Of a stretch of 64,000 bases of DNA, positions 56,947 to 64,000 are shown piece by piece. This DNA comes from Paracoccaceae bacterium (GTDB taxonomy: Bacteria > Pseudomonadota > Alphaproteobacteria > Rhodobacterales > Rhodobacteraceae): assembly GCA_029246285.1 (NCBI GenBank), contig JAQWNW010000058.1, forward strand, positions 21,330 to 85,329, written 5' to 3'. Each line of letters starts with the position of its first letter. Within the stretch, counting starts at the first letter, position 1. A model generated the notes under the pieces. That model did no database searches. It was not told the origin of the DNA and saw nothing but the letters and a program-made list of their open reading frames with translations. The translations under genes were made by a program, and so were the position numbers.

Positions 56947-58428
56947 ATGGCTAAGAAGCCTAGAATTAATAAGGCATTAGATAGAGATCTCAAGAGCCGC
57001 GTAGCTCTTGAAAAAGCAGCCGTCGGCACTCGCCAACAATTTCTAGCACCTTCAATTGGCTTTGCATTTATTGTCGTTGCAGGATTGATCACAAGTATTT
57101 TAATTGGATGGAGTTCAGACAATCTAATTATTATTGCTGCAGCTGCTATTGGTGCTTATATGGCCCTAAACATTGGCGCTAATGACGTAGCAAATAATGT
57201 AGGACCAGCAGTTGGCGCAAACGCACTTACAATGGTTGGCGCGCTTATAATTGCAGCTGTTTTCGAGAGCGCGGGAGCTTTATTGGCTGGGGGCGATGTT
57301 GTTGGTACCATTTCAAAAGGTATAATTGATCCGAGCTATGTCTCTGAACCTGCTGTATTTATCTGGGCAATGTTCGCTGCGCTTCTATCAGCAGCCATTT
57401 GGGTTAATCTCGCAACATGGATAGGCGCACCAGTTTCCACCACTCATTCGGTTGTTGGAGGCGTTATGGGCGCTGGCATTGCCGCAGCAGGAATGTCAGC
57501 CGTTAACTGGCCCAAAATGAGTCAAATTGCTGCTAGTTGGGTAATATCTCCAGTACTTGGAGGCCTCATTGCGGCATTATTTCTTTGGTTCATAAAATCT
57601 CAAGTATCAGACAAAACTGACAAAATATCTGCTGCAAGGCGCTGGGTTCCATTACTTATTGCTATCATGGCAGGAGCATTTTCCGCCTATTTATCTGTAA
57701 AAGGTTTGAAGAAAATAATTAAGATTGATTTAGAAACCGCACTCTTAATAGGTGCCATAACGCTTGTAATTTTTTATATCATCACAAAGCCATTAATCAG
57801 ACGACAATCAGAGGGAATGGAAAACACAAAAAAATCTGTTAGAGCATTATTTAAAATCCCATTGATATTTGCTGCAGCTCTATTGTCATTCGCACACGGT
57901 GCAAATGATGTGGCAAATGCAGTTGGACCTCTAGCCGCTATCGTTCATACTGCTGAAGCTGGTGAAGTAATAGCCAAAGTTTCTATTCCAATTTGGGTGA
58001 TGGTAATAGGTGCCTTTGGCCTCTCATTTGGCTTATTACTCTTTGGTCCCAAACTAATAAGAATGGTGGGAGAGCAAATCACGAAGCTTAATCCATTAAG
58101 AGCTTATTGTGTAGCTCTTTCAGCTGCAATAACGGTAATAATAGCATCATGGCTTGCTTTACCCGTGAGCTCAACTCATATCGCCGTAGGCGCTGTATTT
58201 GGTGTTGGTTTCTTCAGAGAAATCCATTGGAGAGTGACCTCAAGCAAAAAGGAAATAGCTGCGGCCAAACAAAAAGAAGAAATCAAAGCAGGATCCAAGA
58301 AACGAGTACACAGAAAACTAGTGCGCCGTTCACATTTCCTCACCATAATCGCCGCATGGGTAATCACCGTTCCAGCTGCAGCATTACTATCAGGAATATT
58401 ATTTTTAGCTCTAAATAATTTAATATGA
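56947..58428 (+). CDS. PiT-family inorganic phosphate transporter
   Basis: A 493-residue Pho4-family permease with two homologous halves, each with the PiT signature: GANDVANNVGPAVGA (about 80-94) and GANDVANAVGPLAAI (about 317-331). About ten helices flank a charged cytoplasmic loop. It takes up phosphate, or metal-phosphate, with a proton or sodium. An N-terminal polar tail of ~35 residues precedes helix 1. The AAAGGG site supports the ATG. The long N-tail and basic C-tail loop (residues 420-460) are as in alphaproteobacterial homologues. Confidence 0.93.
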   Translation: MAKKPRINKALDRDLKSRVALEKAAVGTRQQFLAPSIGFAFIVVAGLITSILIGWSSDNLIIIAAAAIGAYMALNIGANDVANNVGPAVGANALTMVGALIIAAVFESAGALLAGGDVVGTISKGIIDPSYVSEPAVFIWAMFAALLSAAIWVNLATWIGAPVSTTHSVVGGVMGAGIAAAGMSAVNWPKMSQIAASWVISPVLGGLIAALFLWFIKSQVSDKTDKISAARRWVPLLIAIMAGAFSAYLSVKGLKKIIKIDLETALLIGAITLVIFYIITKPLIRRQSEGMENTKKSVRALFKIPLIFAAALLSFAHGANDVANAVGPLAAIVHTAEAGEVIAKVSIPIWVMVIGAFGLSFGLLLFGPKLIRMVGEQITKLNPLRAYCVALSAAITVIIASWLALPVSSTHIAVGAVFGVGFFREIHWRVTSSKKEIAAAKQKEEIKAGSKKRVHRKLVRRSHFLTIIAAWVITVPAAALLSGILFLALNNLI

Positions 58429-58526
58429 GTAAAGTTAGAATTTAGATTGCTCTAATGAAACTTAGTCGTTATCTAAAACTTCAGGTTTTTAAGTAAAAGA
58501 ATTCAATAAAATAATTTAAAATATGT

Positions 58527-58542
58527 GACACAAAATTGTGTC
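58527..58542. promoter_or_regulatory. Palindrome at the start of the Bcr/CflA-type gene
   Basis: GACACAA (58527-58533) and TTGTGTC (58536-58542) are perfect arms around AA. It lies just before the ATG at 58556 and would contain a GTG that could be read as an upstream start. A repressor site is possible, as efflux genes are often controlled locally. Confidence 0.45.
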
Positions 58543-58555
58543 GAGAAAGAAAATA

Positions 58556-59746
58556 ATGCGTTTGCCCTATTGGGAATTTGTTATTTTAGTATCCATTATG
58601 TTTGGCATGATCGCATTTGGCACAGATACCATGTTGCCAGCATTTCCAAATATTGCAAAAGATCTAAACCTATCAAACGTAAATAAAGCTCAATTAATAA
58701 TTTCCAGCTTCATACTTGGCACGGGTATTGGCCAATTAATCTCAGGACCTATCTCGGACACATTTGGCAGAAAACCTATCATAACTATTGGCTTAAGCAT
58801 ATTTATAATAGCATGTTGCATTGCGTATTATGCAAAATCCTTAGAATTAATGTTAGTGGCTAGATTTATTCAGGGTTTAGGTGTATCCGCGCCCCGAACA
58901 GTCACAATGGCTCTTATTCGAGACTTGTATTCTGGACGTAAAATGGCGCAGGTTATGTCTTTGGCGATGGCTATCTTCGTACTGGTTCCTGCTTTAGCGC
59001 CATCTCTTGGACAGGTATTATTCATAAATTTTGGGTGGCGGTCCATATATATAGCTTTCATCTTTTTTGCTTTACTCGGCCTCATTTGGTTAAATTTGCG
59101 ACAACCAGAAACTTTGCCAATTTCAGAAAGAAAGAAGCTCAAAGCGAATGAATATTTTGATGCTTTCAAATTGGTTATTACGAATGCGTCAGTGGTTAAG
59201 TATACCCTGACCTTGGCTCTTGGTTTTGGCGCACTTTTTGGTTATTTAAATTCCGCCCAACAAATTTTTGTTGATACCTTCTCAGCGGGTATGAAATTTC
59301 CCCTTTATTTTGCAATTATTTCAATACTCGCTGCACCAGCAAGCTTCATAAATGCTTCTTTAGTAATGAAATATGGCATGCGATTACTAGCAACAATTGG
59401 CTTTGCTTTACAAATTATTTTTGCAGTTATTATCCTGGTTATTCTTAATACATCCACACTTGCAGATCACTTGTTTTTAACAGTTTTTGTTATATGGTCC
59501 ACAATCGCTTTTTTCTTAAAAGGTTTGTATTTTGGCAATCTGAATGCGTTAGCCATGGAACCAATGGGGAAAATAGCTGGAATGGCTTCAGCTATTATAG
59601 GGGCGTCTGCCACAATGGTTGGCATATTAATTGCAATCTTTATTGGGTTAGCCTTTAACGGCACCGCAACACCTGTTTTGTTAGGCTACATCATCTGCTC
59701 AACAGCAGCACTTTTCCTAATGTTATCACAGTCAAAATCAGATTAA
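58556..59746 (+). CDS. Bcr/CflA-type MFS efflux protein
   Basis: A 396-residue, 12-helix drug:H+ antiporter of the DHA1 class. It opens LPYWEFVILVSIMFGMIAFGTDTMLPAFPNIAKDL, has motif A GPISDTFGRRPI-like sequence (GRKPI) and RFIQGLGVSAPRTVTMALIRDLY, as in Bcr/CflA proteins. I prefer the ATG at 58556 over a GTG at 58538 because the family starts here and the GTG lies inside a palindrome. It converges with the GST gene. Confidence 0.88.
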   Translation: MRLPYWEFVILVSIMFGMIAFGTDTMLPAFPNIAKDLNLSNVNKAQLIISSFILGTGIGQLISGPISDTFGRKPIITIGLSIFIIACCIAYYAKSLELMLVARFIQGLGVSAPRTVTMALIRDLYSGRKMAQVMSLAMAIFVLVPALAPSLGQVLFINFGWRSIYIAFIFFALLGLIWLNLRQPETLPISERKKLKANEYFDAFKLVITNASVVKYTLTLALGFGALFGYLNSAQQIFVDTFSAGMKFPLYFAIISILAAPASFINASLVMKYGMRLLATIGFALQIIFAVIILVILNTSTLADHLFLTVFVIWSTIAFFLKGLYFGNLNALAMEPMGKIAGMASAIIGASATMVGILIAIFIGLAFNGTATPVLLGYIICSTAALFLMLSQSKSD

Positions 59747-59791
59747 TGTTTAAATGCACAAATCTATCAATCAATGATAAGTAAAAATAAT

Positions 59792-60652
59792 TTATTTTAT
59801 TTTATCTTGGGTTTTGGTTTCAAAATCACTCGCATCGTGACGCTCGTGTAATTGCATTTCCAATCTACCAGATGTCTTGTTTACCATCCTCCCTCTCTTA
59901 ACAGCAGGTCTTGCATTAATCGCAGAAGCCCAGCGGCAAACATGCGTGTATGATGATACGTCTAAGAATTTAGATGAATTATATTGTCTACCTAAAACTA
60001 ACTGACCATACCATGCCCATATTGCGATGTCTGCTATATTGTAGTCCCCACCACAAATGAACTCTCTCTCACTTAAATTTCGATCAAGCACATCTAATTG
60101 ACGCTTAACTTCCATTGCATATCGATTAATAGGATATTCGAATTTCTCAGGTGCATATGCATAAAAATGCCCAAACCCTCCCCCAAGATATGGCGCACTA
60201 GACATTTGCCAAAACAGCCAAGAAAGCATTTCAGCCCTACCTTCTACATTTTTTGGTATTAGCGCGTCAAACTTTTCTGCCAAGTATAACATGATCGCTC
60301 CAGATTCAAAAATTCTGATGGGAGATCCTGAACTATGATCTGCAAACGTAGGTATTTTTGAATTTGGATTTAGCTCAACAAATCCACTTCCAAATTGATT
60401 GCCATCAATTTTAACTAACCAAGCATCATATTCTGCTCCTTCAAACCCCAAAGCAAGAAGCTCCTCAAGCATTACTGTGATTTTTACTCCATTAGGTGTA
60501 GCTAAGGAATATAGTTGAAGTGGATGCTTTCCTACAGGCAGCTTTTTTTCATGCGTAGCCCCCGCTATTGGTCGATTGGTTTTGGAAAAAGTGCCACCAC
60601 TGTCGCTTTCCCATTTCCAAACTTCTGGAGGAATATACGTCTTCTTACTCAT
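59792..60652 (-). CDS. Glutathione S-transferase, YghU-like
   Basis: A 286-residue nu-class GST. The N-terminal extension (TYIPPEVWKWESDSGGTFSKTNRPIAGATHEKKLPVG) is the YghU mark, followed by a thioredoxin domain with LYSLATPNGVKITVMLEE and SKIPTFADHSSGSPIRIFESGAI, and an all-helical C-domain. YghU reduces organic peroxides using one or two glutathiones bound through the N-terminal region. No regulatory site is visible. Confidence 0.9.
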   Translation of the reverse strand: MSKKTYIPPEVWKWESDSGGTFSKTNRPIAGATHEKKLPVGKHPLQLYSLATPNGVKITVMLEELLALGFEGAEYDAWLVKIDGNQFGSGFVELNPNSKIPTFADHSSGSPIRIFESGAIMLYLAEKFDALIPKNVEGRAEMLSWLFWQMSSAPYLGGGFGHFYAYAPEKFEYPINRYAMEVKRQLDVLDRNLSEREFICGGDYNIADIAIWAWYGQLVLGRQYNSSKFLDVSSYTHVCRWASAINARPAVKRGRMVNKTSGRLEMQLHERHDASDFETKTQDKIK

Positions 60653-60812
60653 GTCTGATAAGCCTTTTCAAAATATATTAATCAGCAGTTTATTCTTCTA
60701 AAAAATACATGCAATGACCAAGATTAAAATTTCCTTGATTTTTTAAAGATAATAAGCGACTATTAGGTATAAAAATAATCTGGCAAAAAGTCAGAACGCA
60801 GTTGAGGCATAT

Positions 60813-60974
60813 ATGGTTATCCTAGAAACTATTTATCTCCGTTTCGTGGAGATAATTACTTCGTTGTTAATTTCAATCGCTCTTTTTTATGTAATCACAA
60901 TAGCTTTAGACAAACAGAATGCTCATATTCAGAGCTTTAGCCTGTCTGAAACTAATGTAATTTATGAAAATTAG
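60813..60974 (+). CDS. 53-residue predicted membrane peptide
   Basis: In the 377-base gap after the GST gene an ATG at 60813, with GAGG six bases before it, opens a 53-residue frame ending in TAG. It has acidic and aromatic residues first, one membrane helix (IITSLLISIALFYVITIAL, residues about 14-32), and a polar tail. I do not recognise it. The ribosome site and helix argue for a real small protein. The rest of the gap shows nothing else. Confidence 0.5.
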   Translation: MVILETIYLRFVEIITSLLISIALFYVITIALDKQNAHIQSFSLSETNVIYEN

Positions 60975-61029
60975 CATTAAATTATAAGTCCACGTTAGGG
61001 CTAAAAACAAAGAAAGTTCCATAAAAAGG

Positions 61030-61866
61030 TTAATTAACCTTTTTATCGTCTACTATTTGCATAATGGCCTTGCCACTTTCACCAAGATCAATAGCTGAAA
61101 AGGGCCCGCCATGATAAATTTGAGTTCTGTCATTCTTACTCACCTTTTCAGATTTTTCTAGGATATCTTTGGCAAATATCTCTGCGTTATCTTTTGGCTT
61201 AAAACCTAAATGACTTGCTTCGCTATTATCAACGGGACTGCGGTCATTATTGGAAACCCCATAAATAATACTAAACCCTGTGGTGGGAGTGTCGATCGCT
61301 CGTTTAACTAACAAGATTAAATCATCGTAACTTAACCAACTTCCCAATGCACGACTACTTGTAACTTTTGCACAGGACAAAATACGCAAACAAACCGCTT
61401 CAATATGTTTTTTATCCCAGTACAAACTAGCAAGATCTTCTGCAAAACACTTTGCTAATCCATAAAATGTATCTGGTTTATGGGGAACATTTATCCCGAT
61501 CTGCTGATTTTTAGGATACATACCTACAGCATGAATAGAACTAGCATAAATAACTCTATCAACTTTATTACGGGCAGCCGCCTCCCAGACATTATAAGAG
61601 CCAATGATATTCGAATTTAGTATGTTTTCAAATGAATCTTCATCACTAATAGCTCCAAAATGAATTACCATTTCAGCACCATCCATAATTTTATTTACTT
61701 CATCAAAATTTGCCAAATCTGCTTTTACATAACGCTCACCGTTATAAGTACTACCAATGTTATCGGATAAATCTGTTGAAATTAACTCATCACACATTTG
61801 GGACAATGGTTCTCTTAAATACGAACCCAAACGCCCAGCCGCTCCAGTTAAAACAAGCTTTTTCAT
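61030..61866 (-). CDS. udh: Uronate dehydrogenase (NAD-dependent SDR)
   Basis: A 278-residue SDR epimerase/dehydratase-fold protein. It opens KKLVLTGAAGRLGSYL (Gly-rich NAD loop), has ASSIHAVGMYP (Ser), YGLAKCFAEDL (Tyr and Lys of YxxxK), and a C-terminal GFKPKDNAEIFAK, matching Agrobacterium-type Udh, which oxidises D-galacturonate or D-glucuronate to the lactone. The ATG at 61866 is preferred; the ATG upstream (61935) lies inside the flavoprotein gene. It lies 34 bases after that gene on the same strand. Confidence 0.85.
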   Translation of the reverse strand: MKKLVLTGAAGRLGSYLREPLSQMCDELISTDLSDNIGSTYNGERYVKADLANFDEVNKIMDGAEMVIHFGAISDEDSFENILNSNIIGSYNVWEAAARNKVDRVIYASSIHAVGMYPKNQQIGINVPHKPDTFYGLAKCFAEDLASLYWDKKHIEAVCLRILSCAKVTSSRALGSWLSYDDLILLVKRAIDTPTTGFSIIYGVSNNDRSPVDNSEASHLGFKPKDNAEIFAKDILEKSEKVSKNDRTQIYHGGPFSAIDLGESGKAIMQIVDDKKVN

Positions 61867-61900
61867 AATAATTTCTCCCATCGCATTTCTTTGTAAATAC

Positions 61901-63121
61901 TTAAATAATTGCCTCTTCCATAAATGGTATCCCATTTAAAATTCGATCAAATCCAAATGGTGATAAATCCAGATTTTGATATTTTCCATAAATCAATAAC
62001 TCTGACATCCCACGACCCATGGCTGGAGCCTGCTGCAATCCATGTCCAGAAAACCCATTAATAAACATGAAGTTACTGATAATGGGATGGGGTCCTATAA
62101 TTGCGTTTTGATCAAGTGTATTATAAGCGTAATGCCCAACCCACTCAGATTTCACCTTAATCGCTTCAAAAGCTGGAATTCGATTTGCAATTTTCGGCCA
62201 AACGTACTCTTCCCATAAATCTTTCTCAAAAGAAAAATCATCGAAATTTACTGGACCATCAATAAAGCCTTTACTACCTGCTAGGTAAGTATCTGGTCCA
62301 TCTTGTCGAACATGAATACCTGAAGGATCAATAGTTAGAGGTAAATCAATGTTTAACGGACATTCTGCTGAAAAAACCCAAGTATAACGTTTTCGTGCTT
62401 CTACTGGTATTTTTAGATCGATCATTTCTGAAATTTTTGAAGCACGCGGTCCTGCCGCATTTACTACTACTCCACAATTGATTACTTCACCTGACTTTAA
62501 TCTTACCGCCTCTACTCCATTACCCGTCGAATTTTTATTGATCCCAACAACTTCATTTGAAATATACTCAACACCCTTATCAATTGCAGAGCGCCGCAAC
62601 CAATCAAAAACTGTGCCGCCATCCCAATAACCCTCATCAACCGTATTTATACTACCCAGAAAGATGTCCTTAACATTGTAAAAAGGGTATTTACTCTTAA
62701 TTTCATCAGGAGACATCAATATCGTATCAGCACCTGCTTTTAACTGTGTTTTTTGAACATTGCGCAAAGATTTAGCCTTGTCTTCAGTATCTGCCATATA
62801 CATATAGCCATAATTTTGAATGCTTAATTTGGGGACCCTATAATCTTCTAAATTCTCTTGGAAATTTTTAATAAATTGCGCTGTGTATTGAGAAATTCTA
62901 ATATTTAACTCACGACTAAACTGCTGTCGAATACAAGAATTAGTTCGTGCAGTAGAGCTGAATTGATAGGTAGGGTCTTTCTCGACGATTAAAATTGATC
63001 CATCAAAATCTATATTCTTAGACAAAAACCACGCTGTTGCTGAACCCATAATAGCTCCACCAATGATTACAATATCGTAGTTATTTTTCTGAGGCCTTTC
63101 TTGGAATGGTTTGGAACTCAT
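61901..63121 (-). CDS. FAD-dependent amine/sarcosine oxidase-like dehydrogenase
   Basis: A 406-residue DAO-family flavoprotein. The FAD loop is IVIIGGAIMGSATAWFL (about 14-30) and SRELNIRISQY follows; the C-terminus has GHYAYNTLDQNAIIGPH and FINGFSGHGLQQAPAMGRGMSELL, as in SoxB-type sarcosine or dimethylglycine oxidases. The true start is the ATG at 63121, with the hydantoinase stop just one base away, so translation is coupled; the earlier in-frame ATG (63178) lies inside hyuB. The electron acceptor is unknown. Together with a hydantoinase it may handle N-methylated cyclic amides. Confidence 0.88.
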   Translation of the reverse strand: MSSKPFQERPQKNNYDIVIIGGAIMGSATAWFLSKNIDFDGSILIVEKDPTYQFSSTARTNSCIRQQFSRELNIRISQYTAQFIKNFQENLEDYRVPKLSIQNYGYMYMADTEDKAKSLRNVQKTQLKAGADTILMSPDEIKSKYPFYNVKDIFLGSINTVDEGYWDGGTVFDWLRRSAIDKGVEYISNEVVGINKNSTGNGVEAVRLKSGEVINCGVVVNAAGPRASKISEMIDLKIPVEARKRYTWVFSAECPLNIDLPLTIDPSGIHVRQDGPDTYLAGSKGFIDGPVNFDDFSFEKDLWEEYVWPKIANRIPAFEAIKVKSEWVGHYAYNTLDQNAIIGPHPIISNFMFINGFSGHGLQQAPAMGRGMSELLIYGKYQNLDLSPFGFDRILNGIPFMEEAII

Positions 63122-63122
63122 T

Positions 63123-63467
63123 TTAACATCTCTCACCATTTTCAAAATCCATTTGAAGCTCTTCAATACTGAAATCATAAAACTTTAAAGCATATTCCAA
63201 GCTTATGTAGCCTTTTTTAAGATCTAATCTGACCTGATCTAAATCTCGCTTGAATGGATCTCCATAACCAGCACCACCTGGAAAAGCCATTTTCACTGTA
63301 GATAGATAAGGTATAGATTGCTTACCTTTTCCTTTTAACGCAGTTCCATCATTCAGAGAAATTATTGTTTCAGCTCCATTACAACCCCCACGACGCCCTC
63401 TGGCAGGAAATTTTAACCGATCAAACATAGCTTGAATGTCAAATTGATACCCTTCACTAGCGCCGAC
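63123..63467 (-). pseudogene. Hydantoinase B, C-terminal part after in-frame TAG
   Basis: The 115 codons after the TAG at 63468-63470 continue the family without a frame change: GASEGYQFDIQAMFDRLKFP, PARGRRGG, AFPGGAGYGDP and a C-terminal YALKFYDFSIEE. ATG 63428 could start a 101-residue remnant, but that would lack most of the protein. Its stop overlaps the flavoprotein start region by one base spacing. Confidence 0.85.
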
Positions 63468-64000
63468 CTACATAAATTGACCTAACCCACCCCGAAATTG
63501 GCCAGCACCACCACTATCTGGGCGCAATTCCTTTTGCCAAATAATAATAGGTCCAACTTGTTCCGTTACCTCAACTGGCATTGTCATAACACCTGATGGG
63601 AAAGCCGTGGCATTCATACCATCTAATGAAGGCCTTGCTCCAGAACCACCAGAATTGAAGGTTAAAACTTCAGCTCGCGAAATATTTTTTAATGATTTTT
63701 GAGATTCATTCGGTCTAAGCGAAACTTGAAAATTACATAGACATCCTGCTCCCTCAGCAGGAACCAAATTTGGTATTAATTTATCGAGAGCAACATATAT
63801 TGCATCTGGCAACATATGCCCAATAACATGTCTCAATGCTACGGGAGCTGGATGCTTCGCGTTAACTATTGAATTTTCTTCAGCTATAATTTCAAAAGGT
63901 TTCAAGGACGCAGAATTGTTGGGTATCTCAGGCGCTATTGCGCATTTTAAAGCGTAACAGGAGTATGCTTTAGTATACACTAAAGGCACATTTATGCCTT
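63468..64000 (-). pseudogene. hyuB: Hydantoinase B (HyuB), middle part, open to the window edge
   Basis: The frame runs in from the right edge without an upstream stop; the GTG at 63989 is internal (INVPLVYTKAYSCYALKC is normal middle sequence of HyuB). Family sequence includes PAPVALRHVIGHMLPDAI and NSGGSGARPSLDGMNATAFPSGVMTMPVEVTE, then GAGQFRGGLGQF before the TAG. HyuB with HyuA opens hydantoin or 5-oxoproline rings in an ATP-dependent way. HyuA should lie beyond the edge. Confidence 0.87.

Noticed and set aside
55030..64000. TAG read as a sense codon (changed code or pyrrolysine)
   Set aside because: TAG is the normal last codon of cbtA, serB, xdhB, the TetA-like gene and the same aldehyde dehydrogenase, and no pyl gene or suppressor tRNA is in the window.
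1..64000. CRISPR array, insertion sequence or prophage
   Set aside because: No regularly spaced direct repeats, transposase, integrase or phage structural genes were seen.

Overview
The window is about 64 kb of AT-rich bacterial chromosome from an alphaproteobacterium, probably marine. The pointers are an alphaproteobacterial type of serC leader RNA ahead of serC-serA, with serB divergent; an NDUFS4-like complex I subunit gene; a long (500 aa) HisRS; the CbtB/CbtA cobalt uptake pair; a PuuD-type urate oxidase; and a DMSP-lyase-like cupin. I cannot resolve the order (a low-GC Rhodobacterales-like or SAR116-like lineage would fit). I see no CRISPR array, prophage, insertion sequence or rRNA. 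Non-ATG starts are common (smc, xdhC, the cupin lyase and others on TTG; pncB on GTG).

Region by region. 0-5.8 kb (minus strand): a cobalamin-riboswitch-led operon, cbtB-cbtA-(unlisted small His-rich membrane protein)-cobW-GNAT-cobN, for cobalt uptake and insertion; cobN runs off the left edge. 5.9-17.6 kb: housekeeping genes smc, serA/serC, serB, pncB, tRNA-Arg(UCU), the complex I subunit and uvrB. 17.6-26.2 kb: an MFS carrier, a nuclease, a DddQ-like lyase, a sulfotransferase, a LysR regulator divergent from puuD, two small unknowns, and an aldehyde dehydrogenase/CMD pair. 26.2-32.3 kb: hydrolase, hisS, slyX and dnaE. 32.4-37.4 kb: uraH-xdhA-xdhB-xdhC, which with puuD makes a hypoxanthine/xanthine to urate to 5-hydroxyisourate route.

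37.5-54 kb is almost entirely minus-strand catabolism. A terminator at 41.17 kb separates an MFS/enolase-superfamily/alcohol dehydrogenase group from a long unit that reads HpaB-type monooxygenase, RidA-like protein, Rieske oxygenase, DUF1028 protein, MDR reductase, nitronate-monooxygenase-like protein, LivHMGF, acyl-CoA ligase and LivJ-type binding protein. A divergent LysR gene stands at its head. I infer a regulated uptake and degradation pathway for an organic substrate I cannot name. The Rieske protein carries the bridging Glu typical of quaternary-ammonium oxygenases.

55-64 kb: an aldehyde dehydrogenase whose N-terminal part is cut off by an in-frame TAG, a PiT phosphate permease, a Bcr/CflA-type efflux protein, a YghU-like GST, an unlisted 53-aa membrane peptide, a uronate dehydrogenase, a sarcosine-oxidase-like flavoprotein, and a hydantoinase B gene that is also broken by a single in-frame TAG and runs off the right edge. 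TAG is used as the ordinary final stop of several genes here, so the two internal TAGs look like nonsense mutations or sequence errors rather than a changed code.
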